A stretch of DNA of 64,000 nucleotides from Nocardia pseudobrasiliensis NBRC 108224 (GTDB lineage: Bacteria > Actinomycetota > Actinomycetes > Mycobacteriales > Mycobacteriaceae): NCBI RefSeq assembly GCF_001613105.1, contig NZ_BDBS01000029.1, positions 1-64,000 of the forward strand, in the 5' to 3' direction. This document shows, one piece after another, positions 51,312 to 60,544 of this stretch. Below the pieces are notes generated by a model. It did no database searches, was not told the origin of the DNA, and worked only from the letters and a program-made list of their open reading frames with translations. The position numbers and the translations under genes are program-made. How positions within the stretch are numbered: position 1 is the first letter of the stretch; every line of letters begins with the position of its first letter.

Positions 51312-51865
51312 CCGATATCCCTCACAACCTCATCGACGGTACGGTGCGCGTGCCGACGGTCCACCGACCGGTCGAGCAGTAGCACCTCAACCAGCAGCGG
51401 CGAGATGATCGCCAGCGCGGCCTCCTCGATCCGCCTCTCCCCCGGGCGTCCGATCGCGCCCAGCGCCCGGCGGAACGGCTCGAGCAGGTCCATGACATAG
51501 CGGTGCCGCAGGGGGACACAGTCCGGATCGGCGGACGAGGCAGTCACCAGCGCGCGCAGGAATGCGCCGACCGGCTTGTCCCGCAACCGATCACAGAGTA
51601 GATCGACCTCCAGGTGCAGATCCGCGACCGGATCGCCGGTCGACCGCGGCGTCGGGTGTGGTGCCACCGAGATCAACGCCGCCAGTACATCTTTCGGCGT
51701 GGGCCAGTGCCGGTAGATGGTCGTGCGCGCCACGCCCGTCAGCAGATGCAGACGCTGCGCGGTCAACGCGGCCGCGCCCTCGCTGAGCACGAGTTTCAGC
51801 GCGGCGGTCAATACGAGCTCCTCGGTGTCGGCGGCGGGGCCTGCCGGTCGTCCGGGTCCGTTCAC
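51308..51865 (-). CDS. TetR-family transcriptional regulator
   Basis: A 185-residue regulator with a TetR HTH (about 12-60: ELVLTAALKLVLSEGAAALT, HLLTGVARTTIYRHWPTP) and a C-terminal helical ligand domain. GTG at 51865 is chosen since the product then begins VNGPGRPAG before the HTH; upstream codons run through the operator. It heads an operon with the maleate isomerase-like gene and is divergent from the bicupin. Confidence 0.82.
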   Translation of the reverse strand: MNGPGRPAGPAADTEELVLTAALKLVLSEGAAALTAQRLHLLTGVARTTIYRHWPTPKDVLAALISVAPHPTPRSTGDPVADLHLEVDLLCDRLRDKPVGAFLRALVTASSADPDCVPLRHRYVMDLLEPFRRALGAIGRPGERRIEEAALAIISPLLVEVLLLDRSVDRRHAHRTVDEVVRDIG

Positions 51866-51875
51866 AGAATAAACG

Positions 51876-51916
51876 ATACATCTTGTATTGGATTTGAAAT
51901 AGCAGTACATTCTGTA
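51876..51916. promoter_or_regulatory. pair of TetR-type operators
   Basis: ATACA-TCT-TGTAT (51876-51888) and TACA-TTC-TGTA (51906-51916) are perfect palindromes with the same TACA-N3-TGTA core, centres 29 bp apart, between the TetR gene and the bicupin gene. A partial GAAA-type match at 51919-51930 follows but lacks the third arm. Confidence 0.65.
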
Positions 51917-51948
51917 GCGAAAACCGTTTCCTCCCTTCAGGAGACCTC

Positions 51949-52842
51949 ATGCGTCCGCATGTAGAACTCATCGACGAACGCGACCTGATCTGGCATCTCG
52001 CCGAGTTCGAACACGCCACCGGCACCGCCGAACAACGCAACCTCAGCTACGACGAAGAGGACGGCTCGGCCTCGCTCAAGATCCGCTTCACCGGCGACTG
52101 GTCTCGGCCCGCCGGAGTGCATCAGGCCGACACCGAATGGTTCGTCCTGTCGGGCCGGGTTACCATCGGGGCCACCGAGCTGGGCCCCGAAGGATTCTGG
52201 CATGCCCCGAAAGGTGTTCTGACCCCGCCGATTTCGGTGGCCGCGGGCACCGAGGTCCTACTGTTCCGCGAGCACGGGGACTGGCACTTCGAGCGGGCCG
52301 ACTCCGATCGCGCATTCGTCCGCGCCGACCAGAAACTCACCGTCCTGGACTCCGCGGCCATGCCGTGGATCGACGTCGAGGACGGCAGCCCCATGCGCTT
52401 CGACCTCGGCGGCACACCCGTCCCCGGCCTGTACATCAAACTTCTCCACCGCGACCAGCAGACAGGTTTCTACACCCGCCTCATCAGGGCCAAACCCGGC
52501 TGGCGAGAGGAACCCCTGGCCCACCACCCCTGCAGCGAGGAGGCCTACTGCCTGGCCGGCGGATTCGACTACAACTACGGAAAGATGTGGCCCGGAACCT
52601 ATTTCTGGCGTCCCGCCCGAATCCGCCACGGCGACTTCACCGCCCACCCCGAACAAGGCTGCACCTGGATCGTCCGCTCCGACGCCGACCTGGTCGACTG
52701 GTACACCGACAACCCCCGAGTCGCCATGACGGGCGAGCCGACCAATTGGGGCCCGGACTTCCCCCAAACCCTCACGCCCCGACTCCTCGAACCCGTCCGC
52801 TCCCGATCCATCGGCCCCTGGCCCGACCCCACCTACCAGTAG
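51949..52842 (+). CDS. bicupin protein (DUF4437-like)
   Basis: A 297-residue two-cupin protein. The first barrel has WSRPAGVHQADTEWFVLSG (about 52-70) with a metal-type His and Glu. The second has EEPLAHHPCSEEAYCLAGG (about 185-203) and FWRPARIRHGDFTAH. Such proteins are often dioxygenases, hydrolases or isomerases of small acids; the reaction is not evident. AGGAG precedes the ATG at 51949. Probably controlled by the divergent TetR regulator. Confidence 0.75.
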   Translation: MRPHVELIDERDLIWHLAEFEHATGTAEQRNLSYDEEDGSASLKIRFTGDWSRPAGVHQADTEWFVLSGRVTIGATELGPEGFWHAPKGVLTPPISVAAGTEVLLFREHGDWHFERADSDRAFVRADQKLTVLDSAAMPWIDVEDGSPMRFDLGGTPVPGLYIKLLHRDQQTGFYTRLIRAKPGWREEPLAHHPCSEEAYCLAGGFDYNYGKMWPGTYFWRPARIRHGDFTAHPEQGCTWIVRSDADLVDWYTDNPRVAMTGEPTNWGPDFPQTLTPRLLEPVRSRSIGPWPDPTYQ

Positions 52843-53119
52843 CCCGGCCGAATTCATCACCCCGCGCCGAATTGCATCGACCGCAGGCGTGCGCTCAGCG
52901 CATTTCGCGGATCGGATCCTTTCGGTCGTGAAGTACGCAGAGCCGAACTCCTGCGGATGAACGTGGACGCGGTGCGCGGTCACGCGCGCCCCTCGAACCC
53001 AAACCCCTACGGGCCGAAGACGTTCGATCCGATCGGGCCATCCATGGAAGCGATTCGTGGTCAGCTTCGCGGTGTCGATACGACGTGCTCCACCAGGCTC
53101 CGAATCGAGAGGACAGATC

Positions 53120-53410
53120 GTGCATCGGATCACCGCCACCCTCGGCTCTGTCATAGCGGCGGCACTGCTCAGCCTTGCCGTTCCAGGACCCGCCGACGCG
53201 GCCACCGGCTGGATCTCCATCAACGGATTCACGTATTCGAATCCGCATGGTTGCTACAGCCCTGGACACGGCAATCTCACCATCGTCAACCACACCGACA
53301 CCAAGGCCGTCGTCTACACCGGAGAACACTGCCGCGGCGGGGTCGACCAGACGATCGAGCCCGGGAAGTCGATTTACACGAACAAGGGCAGAAGCGTCCA
53401 CATCCGCTGA
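53120..53410 (+). CDS. small secreted protein
   Basis: A 96-residue exported protein from a GTG at 53120 behind GAGAGGA. The signal peptide ends near PADAA (about 27). The mature part of about 68 residues has two Cys (HGCYSPG, EHCRGG) and a beta-rich GNLTIVNHTDTKAVVY stretch. No family recognised. The 277-bp gap before it (52843-53119) shows no gene, only a weak palindrome near 52890-52902. Confidence 0.65.
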   Translation: MHRITATLGSVIAAALLSLAVPGPADAATGWISINGFTYSNPHGCYSPGHGNLTIVNHTDTKAVVYTGEHCRGGVDQTIEPGKSIYTNKGRSVHIR

Positions 53411-53583
53411 ACCTTGTACTGACCGCCGATCGAGCGATTTCCCCAGATCGGCTCGGATGCCGCGGTTTTCGCGATTACGCCGAGGTACCGGCGCTTTAAG
53501 CTGGAACTAACCTCACTCGGCCCCTTGGCCATCGAACTCTACGCTTCGTAACTGATTCGTTATCAGGGAAGAGGCAGTATCGA

Positions 53584-54525
53584 ATGAGTTCAGTGTCGAA
53601 GGCCCGGGATATGTTGCGGGAGTTCACCACTCGGCGGTCCAGAGTCGCGCTCGGCGCGGTATGCGTGATGGTTGTCGTCACGGGCGGGGCGATGTCCGGC
53701 CCGGCAGTCGCCGCGCCGGACAAGCCCGGGACGGGGACGGTCGAGTCGCCGAACGGGCGCTGGCCGGTCAATCTGCGATCCGGCCCGAGCCTGCGGAGCG
53801 CCAAGGTCGGCAGGGCTCGCCACCGCGATCGCGTGACCATCGTGTGCACCACTCGCGGCGATCGCGTCGAGAGTAGGTGGGGCGCCACCGATGTATGGGA
53901 CAAGCTCGACAGCGGCCGGTGGATCAGCGACGCCTTCGTCGACACCGGGACCAACGAGCCCGCGGCGCCGGACTGCGAGGGCGGCGATACCAAACCGCCG
54001 AAACCGAGTGAGCCGCAGAAACCCGACCAGCCGACCAAACCCGAGCAGCCCACCAAACCCGAGCAGCCGACCAAACCCGATGAACCGGCGAAGCCCGCCC
54101 CCGGCGACGTCGAGGGCGAGGCCGCATGGGAGAAACAGGTCCTCGACCTGTTCAATGCCGAGCGACGCAAGAAGGGCTGTCAGCCGTTACGAATGGACGA
54201 GCGTTTGACCCGCGCCGCGCGCCTGCACAACAAGGACATGCGAGACCGTCGATTCTTCGACCACTTCAGCCCCGACGGCCGCGACTGGGAACAGCGCGCG
54301 CGGGCCCAGGGCTATCAGGGTGAGGTCTCGGAGAACATCGGCATGGGCGCACCCGACCCCCGAGAGATCATGAACGGCTGGATGAGCAGCCCCGGCCACC
54401 GGGAAAACCTCCTCAACTGTTCCTGGAAGTCGACCGGAATCGGCGCTCTGAAAGGCAACCCCCGCCGCGGCAATTCCCTACTCGACCAGGGCCCCTGGTG
54501 GACCGCGATGTTCGGTGCCCGCTGA
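53584..54525 (+). CDS. secreted SH3-like and CAP (SCP/PR-1) domain protein
   Basis: A 313-residue exported protein. A signal or anchor helix is followed by AVAAPD (about 23-45), then an SH3b-like region (about 57-120, VNLRSGPSLRSAKVG). A Pro/Lys-rich spacer with a QPTKPE repeat and a C-terminal CAP domain (about 180-313) complete it. The CAP domain shows LFNAERRKKGC, HNKDMRDRRFFDHFSPDG, SENIGMG and SPGHRENLL. Actinobacterial CAP proteins are cell-wall-associated and of uncertain activity. Stands alone. Confidence 0.83.
   Translation: MSSVSKARDMLREFTTRRSRVALGAVCVMVVVTGGAMSGPAVAAPDKPGTGTVESPNGRWPVNLRSGPSLRSAKVGRARHRDRVTIVCTTRGDRVESRWGATDVWDKLDSGRWISDAFVDTGTNEPAAPDCEGGDTKPPKPSEPQKPDQPTKPEQPTKPEQPTKPDEPAKPAPGDVEGEAAWEKQVLDLFNAERRKKGCQPLRMDERLTRAARLHNKDMRDRRFFDHFSPDGRDWEQRARAQGYQGEVSENIGMGAPDPREIMNGWMSSPGHRENLLNCSWKSTGIGALKGNPRRGNSLLDQGPWWTAMFGAR
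54028..54081 (+). repeat. 3 x 18-bp tandem repeat encoding QPTKPE
   Basis: Three in-frame 18-bp units at 54028, 54046 and 54064 encode a Gln-Pro-Thr-Lys-Pro-Glu spacer (last unit ends Asp) between the SH3-like and CAP domains. Likely length-variable between strains. Confidence 0.85.
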
Positions 54526-54609
54526 CGATCACGCGGTGGGGCCGGTAGCGAGCATCCAGTGACTGAACGCGAGGTAGCGCCGCGCATACTCCGCGGGACC
54601 GTCGGCCAC

Positions 54610-55629
54610 TCACGCGCTGCGCAGACCTCGATCCAGCTCACCATCGAGCAGCGCCGCACCCAAGGTGGTGAGTTCGTGTCGCATGGCATTGCGCTCACGA
54701 CGGCTGTCGATCAGCCCCGCGCGACGCAGGATGGAGGCGTGCTCGCTGGCGGTGGCGGGCGAAACAGCAAGGCGACGAGCCAATTCGGTGGTCGTGCAGC
54801 CCGCGGCGACGACTTCCAGAACCGCGGCGCGGGTGCGTCCGAGCAGGGCGACCAGGGCGTCGTTGCGAGGCCGGGGGCCCCAGGCCGCGATGAAGTCGCC
54901 CGGATCTCGCAGCGCGGGCACGATCAGCCGCACGGGCGCGCCTTCGTCGACACTGGATTTCAGCGCGATGGGGTCGGGCCAGGCGAACAGCGACGGGGTG
55001 ATGGTCAAACCCCTTCCGCGCAAACGCAACTCCGAGCCCGGGGGCGGTCCCAGCGTGGCGATCTCCAGCACCGGCGTGCGCCAGCGCCCCAGTCCGGCCA
55101 GCAGTCGCTCGACCCCCTCGGTGGCCAGCGTGCGCGCCAGCCGCTCGCCGGTCAGATCGAGGTGGGTCTGCACATGCGCCCATCGTCCGGCGAAGGCCAC
55201 CGAATGGAATGCCTCGACCGCGGCCGCGATATCGCGCAGCACACCGCCGTCGCGGTCGGGCAGCGTCGCCGCCCAGGCCGGGATCGGGGCGTTGGAGCGC
55301 CGAGCTCGCCGCTCCAACGTGAAATTCACCTCGCGGCGCAGTTCCTCCCGCGGGGCCAGCCGCAATGCCTCGAGCGCCTCCGGCATCGAACGAGCCTCGC
55401 GCAGCGGGGTGATCAGGTCGACGAAATCGTTGTCGGGCGGGACGAGTTCGGCCAGCAGGCCGAAATCGACGGGCACGGTGTCGCGGACCTGGGCGCGCCA
55501 ACCGGTGAACATCCCCGCCCTGCTCCGCTGCAACATGCGGGCGGCCAGCAGGGTTTCCCCGAACGGACTCAGCGGCGGCCCGATCCGGACCCGCATCGCG
55601 TCCTCGGGCGTGAAATGGATTCGCTTCAT
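54610..55629 (-). CDS. ArsR-type regulator with N-terminal DUF5937-like region
   Basis: A 339-residue regulator. The N-terminal 240 residues (MKRIHFTPEDAMRVRIG, SPFGETLLAARML) match the large helical domain of Streptomyces-type ArsR proteins, followed by a C-terminal winged HTH (TTTELARRLAVSPATASEH, LRRAGLIDSRRERNAMRHEL). ATG at 55629 behind GGAGTG. A 50-codon reading frame with its own ribosome site ends 41 bp upstream and may be co-transcribed. Confidence 0.8.
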   Translation of the reverse strand: MKRIHFTPEDAMRVRIGPPLSPFGETLLAARMLQRSRAGMFTGWRAQVRDTVPVDFGLLAELVPPDNDFVDLITPLREARSMPEALEALRLAPREELRREVNFTLERRARRSNAPIPAWAATLPDRDGGVLRDIAAAVEAFHSVAFAGRWAHVQTHLDLTGERLARTLATEGVERLLAGLGRWRTPVLEIATLGPPPGSELRLRGRGLTITPSLFAWPDPIALKSSVDEGAPVRLIVPALRDPGDFIAAWGPRPRNDALVALLGRTRAAVLEVVAAGCTTTELARRLAVSPATASEHASILRRAGLIDSRRERNAMRHELTTLGAALLDGELDRGLRSA

Positions 55630-55670
55630 ACAACACTCCAGCTGGTCATCCGGACAGACGTTACGTCCGA

Positions 55671-55823
55671 TCATCGCGACAGGGCCAGAAACGGATCCAA
55701 TCCGACCAGCAGTTCGGCGACGGTCCGCGGCCGCTCGGCGGGGCGACGCGGCCGACATTCCTCGGCCGACACACTCTGACCCACGGATACGGTGTCGGTC
55801 TGATACACAACATCACTCGTCAT
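55671..55823 (-). CDS. possible 50-residue peptide upstream of the ArsR-type gene
   Basis: ATG at 55823 is preceded by GAGGAGGC. The product starts MTSDVVYQTDTVSVGQ, has one Cys (EECRPRR) and ends LVGLDPFLALSR. The acidic/Val-rich start and basic middle fit no family I recognise. It could be a small regulatory or precursor peptide, or a spurious frame. Confidence 0.4.
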   Translation of the reverse strand: MTSDVVYQTDTVSVGQSVSAEECRPRRPAERPRTVAELLVGLDPFLALSR

Positions 55824-56087
55824 CTCGAGCCTCCTCGGAATTCGGCAACTCGAGCAGCGTAGGAATCACGATCGGGCGGAGGCACCCTGTTTCGGCCTGG
55901 GCCGAAACACCCAGGGCCCGCGCCGCCCCATCGATCTGCTGGCGATCCCGGCGCGGATCTCGGCCCGCGGCACGTGGCAAACCGTCGTGATCAGCGGGAC
56001 CCTCTCGGTAGTCGTGGTCCTCGTACGCCCTGACATGCCCGGACCCGTTGACCACTCGAGCGTCGCGCGGAATTTTCGGACGCGATG

Positions 56088-56675
56088 CTAGCGGCTCGAC
56101 TTCTCCGCGGGGAGCAGCAGAGCATTCAGTACTCCCGCGGCCGCCCCGACCAACAGCGCAGCGTCGAGGTAGTGGCAGGCCATCGCGCCCACATAGCTCG
56201 GCCCGCCCCAGGCGTTGGCGGTGAAGTTCGGGTCGAGGCCGCCGAGGATCTGTACCCCGATGCGCCACGGAATGTACGCCAGTAGGAGCATCGGCACGAG
56301 GCCGGCCAGCAGACGCAGCGCCACCGTGGGACGCCGCCAGGCCGCCGACAGGGTGCGCCGGAGTCGCTGTGCGGCACGCGAGCCGAGCGGCGCGAATACC
56401 AGCGTCCGCGGTGAACGAGTGCGGCGGCGAAGGATGAGGGCCACGACGACCGCGAGGGCCAGCAGTGCCAGATGCGGCCACCAGGCAGCCGTGCCCGCGA
56501 CATGCTCCTCCCGATGTGGGGACCGGCCGAGGTAGGCGACACCGCCCGACACGATGCCCGCGGTGAGGGATACGACGGCGATCGCCGTCAGGGCGGGCGA
56601 CAGCCGGATCGCGCGGTCACGGGCATCCGCTGCGTCGGCACCGCGGGAGATGTGCTGGGGACCTGGGGTTTTCAT
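56088..56675 (-). CDS. four-helix integral membrane protein
   Basis: A 195-residue protein with hydrophobic segments near 28-48, 66-83, 118-140 and 170-188, and basic loops (RRRTRSPR). The ATG at 56675 follows GAGGAT; an earlier Met would add a non-hydrophobic arginine-rich stretch. Divergent from the two-component system at 56828, whose target it may be. Family not recognised. The 264-bp gap after it (55824-56087) holds no clear gene. Confidence 0.6.
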   Translation of the reverse strand: MKTPGPQHISRGADAADARDRAIRLSPALTAIAVVSLTAGIVSGGVAYLGRSPHREEHVAGTAAWWPHLALLALAVVVALILRRRTRSPRTLVFAPLGSRAAQRLRRTLSAAWRRPTVALRLLAGLVPMLLLAYIPWRIGVQILGGLDPNFTANAWGGPSYVGAMACHYLDAALLVGAAAGVLNALLLPAEKSSR

Positions 56676-56827
56676 ATCCTCATCCTCGCGTCCGCATCGA
56701 GCCGGGTCGTCGGCTCGCGGTCGCGAGTTGCGCACCCACCGTGGTCTGATCGGTGCGGCGGGTCCTACCCGAGGATGACCTCCGGGAGCCGATGCGCGGT
56801 CAGCGGGCCGAGCGCTACGGTCGGGTT

Positions 56828-58072
56828 ATGTCGATGACCGCAGCACCGCCCGCGACTTCGGCTGCGCTGTCCGCGCCACCATGGCATCAGCGGTTCGCAG
56901 TCCGGCACCGCACCGACTCCGCGGGGCCGGACCGGCTCGATACCGCGATCGCCCTGTTCTGTCTGGTGGCGTTCACCGGTCCGCTGGTGATCGGCATGGC
57001 GACGGGGATCGGATCGACCGCGCAGATCGCGGCATTCGGAGTCGCGGCCACAGCGCCGCTGCTCGTGCGGCGTCGCTGGCCGCTGGCCGTGCTCGTCGCC
57101 GTCACGGCCGTGCTGTGCGCGGCCGCGCTGGCCGGTGTGCGATTCACGCCCTGGGTGAGCAATACCGGTCCGGCGCTGGGAATCGCGGTGCTCACCCTGG
57201 CGAATCAGCGGCGGCGCGGGATATCCATTCCCGCAACCACTCTCGCGCTGATCGCCATCCACCTCAGCGTCATGATCGCGTTCCACTGGCACGCCGACCA
57301 GGATCAGGACGCCGTGCAGCTCATAATCGCCCTGCCCGCGTGGTTGATCGGCGATTCGCTGCGGACCCGCCGCGAGTATCGGCACGGAATCGCCGAGCAA
57401 CAACGGCGGCGGGAAGCGGAGTCCGAACGCCGGATCCGCGCCGAGGAGCGGCTGCGAATATCGCGGGACGTGCACGATCTGATCTCCCACACCCTCAGCA
57501 TGGTGGCCGTACGCTCCGGCGTCGCGCGATTGCTGATCGATGAGAATCCCGCCGAGGTGCGGCAGGCGCTGAGCACCATCGAGACGGCCAGCCGCTCGGC
57601 GCTGACCGAGTTGCGGGCCGTCCTTTCACGGATACGGGAGCCCGCACAATCCGACGAACCGCTCGAACCAGGGCTCGATGCGATACCCGCCCTCGTGGAC
57701 GGATTGCGGCACGATGGCCTGGTGGTGGAGCTTCGGGTGTCGGGGACGCCGGTGACTTGTCCGGCATTGCTGCAGACCACGATCTACCGCATCGTCCAGG
57801 AATCCCTCACCAATGTGGTCAAACACGCGCATACCAACCGCGCGCGAGTGGAAATGCGTTGGGCCGACACCGAATTGACCGTCTCGATCCTCGACGACGG
57901 CCCGGACGCCGAAGCGGCGCCCGATACGGGCGCCAGCGGCTCGGGCATGGGTTTGGCGGGCATACGGGAGCGGGTGTCGCTGTTCGGCGGGCGATTCGAG
58001 GCGGGTCCCCGCGTAGCAGGCGGATTCGCCGTGATCGTGGATGTCCCGATCGAGGCGAGCCATCATGTCTGA
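56828..58072 (+). CDS. NarL-type sensor histidine kinase
   Basis: A 414-residue membrane sensor kinase. Five or so helices (about 40-185) are followed by a HisKA_3 dimerisation/phosphoacceptor segment RISRDVHDLISHTLSMVAV and a HATPase domain (VQESLTNVVKHA, LDDGPDAE, GMGLAGIRERV). ATG at 56828 has TACGGT six bases upstream and no ribosome site, so a leaderless transcript is plausible. Overlaps the response regulator by 8 bp. Confidence 0.88.
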   Translation: MSMTAAPPATSAALSAPPWHQRFAVRHRTDSAGPDRLDTAIALFCLVAFTGPLVIGMATGIGSTAQIAAFGVAATAPLLVRRRWPLAVLVAVTAVLCAAALAGVRFTPWVSNTGPALGIAVLTLANQRRRGISIPATTLALIAIHLSVMIAFHWHADQDQDAVQLIIALPAWLIGDSLRTRREYRHGIAEQQRRREAESERRIRAEERLRISRDVHDLISHTLSMVAVRSGVARLLIDENPAEVRQALSTIETASRSALTELRAVLSRIREPAQSDEPLEPGLDAIPALVDGLRHDGLVVELRVSGTPVTCPALLQTTIYRIVQESLTNVVKHAHTNRARVEMRWADTELTVSILDDGPDAEAAPDTGASGSGMGLAGIRERVSLFGGRFEAGPRVAGGFAVIVDVPIEASHHV

Positions 58073-58763
58073 GCCCGCGCCTGCGCACCCGCCGAACCCG
58101 ATTCGTGTGCTGATCGCCGACGATGAAGCGTTGGTGCGCGCGGGTTTTCGCGTCCTGGTCGACTCCGCGCCCGATCTCACCGTCGTCGGTGAGGCCGGTA
58201 CCGGCGGCGAGGCGGTCCGCCTGACCCGGCAGCTACGGCCCGACGTCGTCCTCATGGATATCCGAATGCCGATGATGGACGGTCTGGAGGCCACCCAGCA
58301 CATCGCCGCCGACAGCGCCGACGGTCCCCACGTCCTCGTCGTGACCACCTTCGATCAGGACGAGCATGTTTTCCGCGCATTGCGCAGCGGCGCAGCCGGA
58401 TTCATTCTCAAGGACTCGCCACCCGAGCAGCTGCTCCACGCCATCCGCATCGTGGCCAGCGGCGATGCCCTGCTGACACCGAGCATCACCCGCCGCATGA
58501 TCAGCGCCTTCGCCCGCAAGCCAGCGACACCCGCCCCGCGCGCCGACATCCTCGAGCGGCTGACCTACCGGGAACGAGAAGTCTTGGCCCATGTCGCCGC
58601 CGGATGTTCCAATGCGGAAATCGGTGTCGCGCTGACCGTCAGCGTTGCCACGGTCAAGACGCATGTGGGCCGCCTGCTGGCCAAACTCGACGCCCGCGAC
58701 CGCGCCCAGCTCGTTGTCATCGCCTACGAATCCGGCGTGGTGACGCCCGGCGCCTCCCGGTAG
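58065..58763 (+). CDS. NarL/FixJ-family response regulator
   Basis: A 232-residue partner of the kinase. The receiver domain has the acidic pair (IADDEALVR), phosphorylatable Asp in VVLMDIRMPMMDG and Lys in FILKDSPPEQ. The LuxR-type HTH is at the C-terminus (LTYREREVLAHVAAGCSNAE, VATVKTHVGRLLAKLDARDR). Start inside the kinase 3' end. Probably regulates the divergent membrane-protein gene (inference from position). Confidence 0.9.
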   Translation: MSEPAPAHPPNPIRVLIADDEALVRAGFRVLVDSAPDLTVVGEAGTGGEAVRLTRQLRPDVVLMDIRMPMMDGLEATQHIAADSADGPHVLVVTTFDQDEHVFRALRSGAAGFILKDSPPEQLLHAIRIVASGDALLTPSITRRMISAFARKPATPAPRADILERLTYREREVLAHVAAGCSNAEIGVALTVSVATVKTHVGRLLAKLDARDRAQLVVIAYESGVVTPGASR

Positions 58764-58831
58764 AGACGCGGTATCACCGACCGACCAGGGCTCAGGCGGC
58801 GTGCCCGGCCGATCGCTTGAAATCTCCGGGC

Positions 58832-58861
58832 CTGCGGCCCGCCAGAGCAGGCGGGCCGCAG
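58832..58861. terminator. bidirectional terminator hairpin
   Basis: CTGCGGCCCGCC (58832-58843) and GGCGGGCCGCAG (58850-58861) make a perfect 12-bp GC-rich stem with a six-base loop between the convergent response-regulator and CsbD-like genes. No U-tract, as is common in actinobacteria. Confidence 0.7.
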
Positions 58862-58886
58862 TACTTCTGTCCGAACGGGGCCTGGG

Positions 58887-59132
58887 CTATTCGTTGTTCT
58901 CGTGACTGGCCTGGCGGGCCTTCGCGACTTCCGCCTCCAGGCGGGCCTTTTCGGCTTCGGCTTCCTTCTGCGCCGCGGTGCGCTGCGCCTCGGCCTTGTC
59001 CTGCTGGGCGCTGCCCTCGTCTTTGAGGTTCTCGTCACCGGTGATCACCCCGGCGACTTCCTTGGCTTTGCCCTTGACGTCCTCGATGATCCCCTCGACT
59101 GCCTCACGGGGACCGCTGTCGTGCTGCGACAC
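58887..59132 (-). CDS. CsbD-like general stress protein
   Basis: An 81-residue hydrophilic protein with the CsbD pattern GIIEDVKGKAKEVAG (about 14-28), ENLKDEGSAQQDKAEA and a long charged coiled tail (EAEAEKARLEAEVAKARQ). CsbD proteins accumulate under stress; the molecular role is unknown. Divergent from the AI-2E-family transporter gene. Confidence 0.85.
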   Translation of the reverse strand: MSQHDSGPREAVEGIIEDVKGKAKEVAGVITGDENLKDEGSAQQDKAEAQRTAAQKEAEAEKARLEAEVAKARQASHENNE

Positions 59133-59314
59133 AATAACCTCCGGTATCCGATTCCCTCACGGGCGTCGCACCCGCGCATCGGACATACCCGCGGTCCCAC
59201 CGACGAACCGGCCCGCGTCAGTGGTGTAGGTAACACCTCGCGCCCTTCGAATATCCCCTGCGTATCCGGGTACGCCGCTGCCGGACAGTACGCACGGCAG
59301 CAGGGCGGGAGCCT

Positions 59315-60526
59315 ATGAACGACGACGATCGGGGCGAGCGGGCACACAGCGACTGGGTGGGACAGCCGCATCCAGCCGATGAGCCCGAACCGATTACGCA
59401 GGCCGAGGCGGCGGCGGAGGAGTTGAAATCCGAGGATCATCCACTCGGCAAGCCCGGGCGGCGATTCGATCGGTATTCCCCGTTCATGGTCGGCTTGACC
59501 GCGACCGCGGGGGCGCTGGTCACCCTCGGAACCGTCCGATTCGTGCTGGCCGCCCGCGAGGTGCTGCTTCTTCTGGTGGCGGGATTGTTTCTCGCGATCG
59601 GGATGGAGCCGTTGATCTCGTGGCTGGTGCGTCACCGGGTGCGCCGCGGCTGGGCGGTCACATTGGTGGTGGTGGTCGGATTGGCCGCTGTGGCAGGGTT
59701 TCTCGCCGCTGCTGTCCCGCCGCTGATCGATCAGGGCCGCGCGCTGGTCGATCACGCTCCCGACCAATTGCACCGGCTGCAGGACCAGTACCCGCCGGTG
59801 CGATCGCTGGCCCAGCGGTTCCGCCTCGACGAGAAATTGCAGCACGGTCTCGACAGTCTCGGCGGCGGCGCGGGCACGGGTGGGGCGTTGGCCAGCGGAG
59901 TGATGGGGGCCGGGAAGATGGTGTTCGGCGCGATATCGGCCACGGTCATCGTCGCCGTGCTCACGATCTACTTCTCCGCCACGTTCCCGATGCTGCGGGC
60001 CGGGATATACCGGCTGTTCCCCCACGAACGCCGCCCGCGCGCGATTCTCATCGGCGACGCCATCTTCGCCAAGGTCGGCGGCTACGTTCTCGGTAATCTG
60101 CTCATCTCGGCGATTACCGCCGTGTTGACCTTCGTCTGGCTGGCCGTCTTCGATGTGCCCTTCGCTCTGCTACTCGCGGTGCTCGTCGCCGTGTTGGATC
60201 TGATTCCCCTGGTCGGCTCGACTGTCGCCGGAATCATCATCACCGTTGTCGCGCTGACGGTCTCGCTGCCGGTCAGCCTGGCCACGCTCGGATTCTTCCT
60301 GGTACTGCGCGTGGTCGAGGACTACCTGCTCGTCCCGCCCATCATGGGCCGCACCGTTCAGGTCCCCGGTCTGGTCACCGTGGTCGCGACCCTGCTCGGC
60401 GGAGCCCTGCTCGGGGTCATCGGGGCGTTGCTCGCGATCCCCGCCGCCGCCGCGATTCTGCTGCTCGTCCAGGAACTGCTGTTTCCCCGTCTCGACCAAC
60501 CCCGTCCGGCGCGTACCGCGCGATAA
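59315..60526 (+). CDS. AI-2E-family (YdiK/PerM-like) transporter
   Basis: A 403-residue membrane protein with about eight helices, the large middle loop (about 150-210) and the family signature around DLIPLVGSTVAGIIITVVAL, then RVVEDYLLVPPIMGRTVQV. A 50-residue acidic cytoplasmic start precedes helix 1. ATG at 59315 after GGGAG. Members export or import diverse solutes; the substrate here is unknown. Confidence 0.85.
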   Translation: MNDDDRGERAHSDWVGQPHPADEPEPITQAEAAAEELKSEDHPLGKPGRRFDRYSPFMVGLTATAGALVTLGTVRFVLAAREVLLLLVAGLFLAIGMEPLISWLVRHRVRRGWAVTLVVVVGLAAVAGFLAAAVPPLIDQGRALVDHAPDQLHRLQDQYPPVRSLAQRFRLDEKLQHGLDSLGGGAGTGGALASGVMGAGKMVFGAISATVIVAVLTIYFSATFPMLRAGIYRLFPHERRPRAILIGDAIFAKVGGYVLGNLLISAITAVLTFVWLAVFDVPFALLLAVLVAVLDLIPLVGSTVAGIIITVVALTVSLPVSLATLGFFLVLRVVEDYLLVPPIMGRTVQVPGLVTVVATLLGGALLGVIGALLAIPAAAAILLLVQELLFPRLDQPRPARTAR

Positions 60527-60544
60527 CCGAAGCGGGGCAGGTTG

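Noticed and set aside
51918..51942. Another GAAAC-type operator before the bicupin
   Set aside because: Only GTTTC and a shifted GAAA are present; the third arm is missing, and the region already has TetR-type palindromes.
54028..54081. Short CRISPR-like repeat
   Set aside because: Units are contiguous without spacers and encode an in-frame QPTKPE linker.
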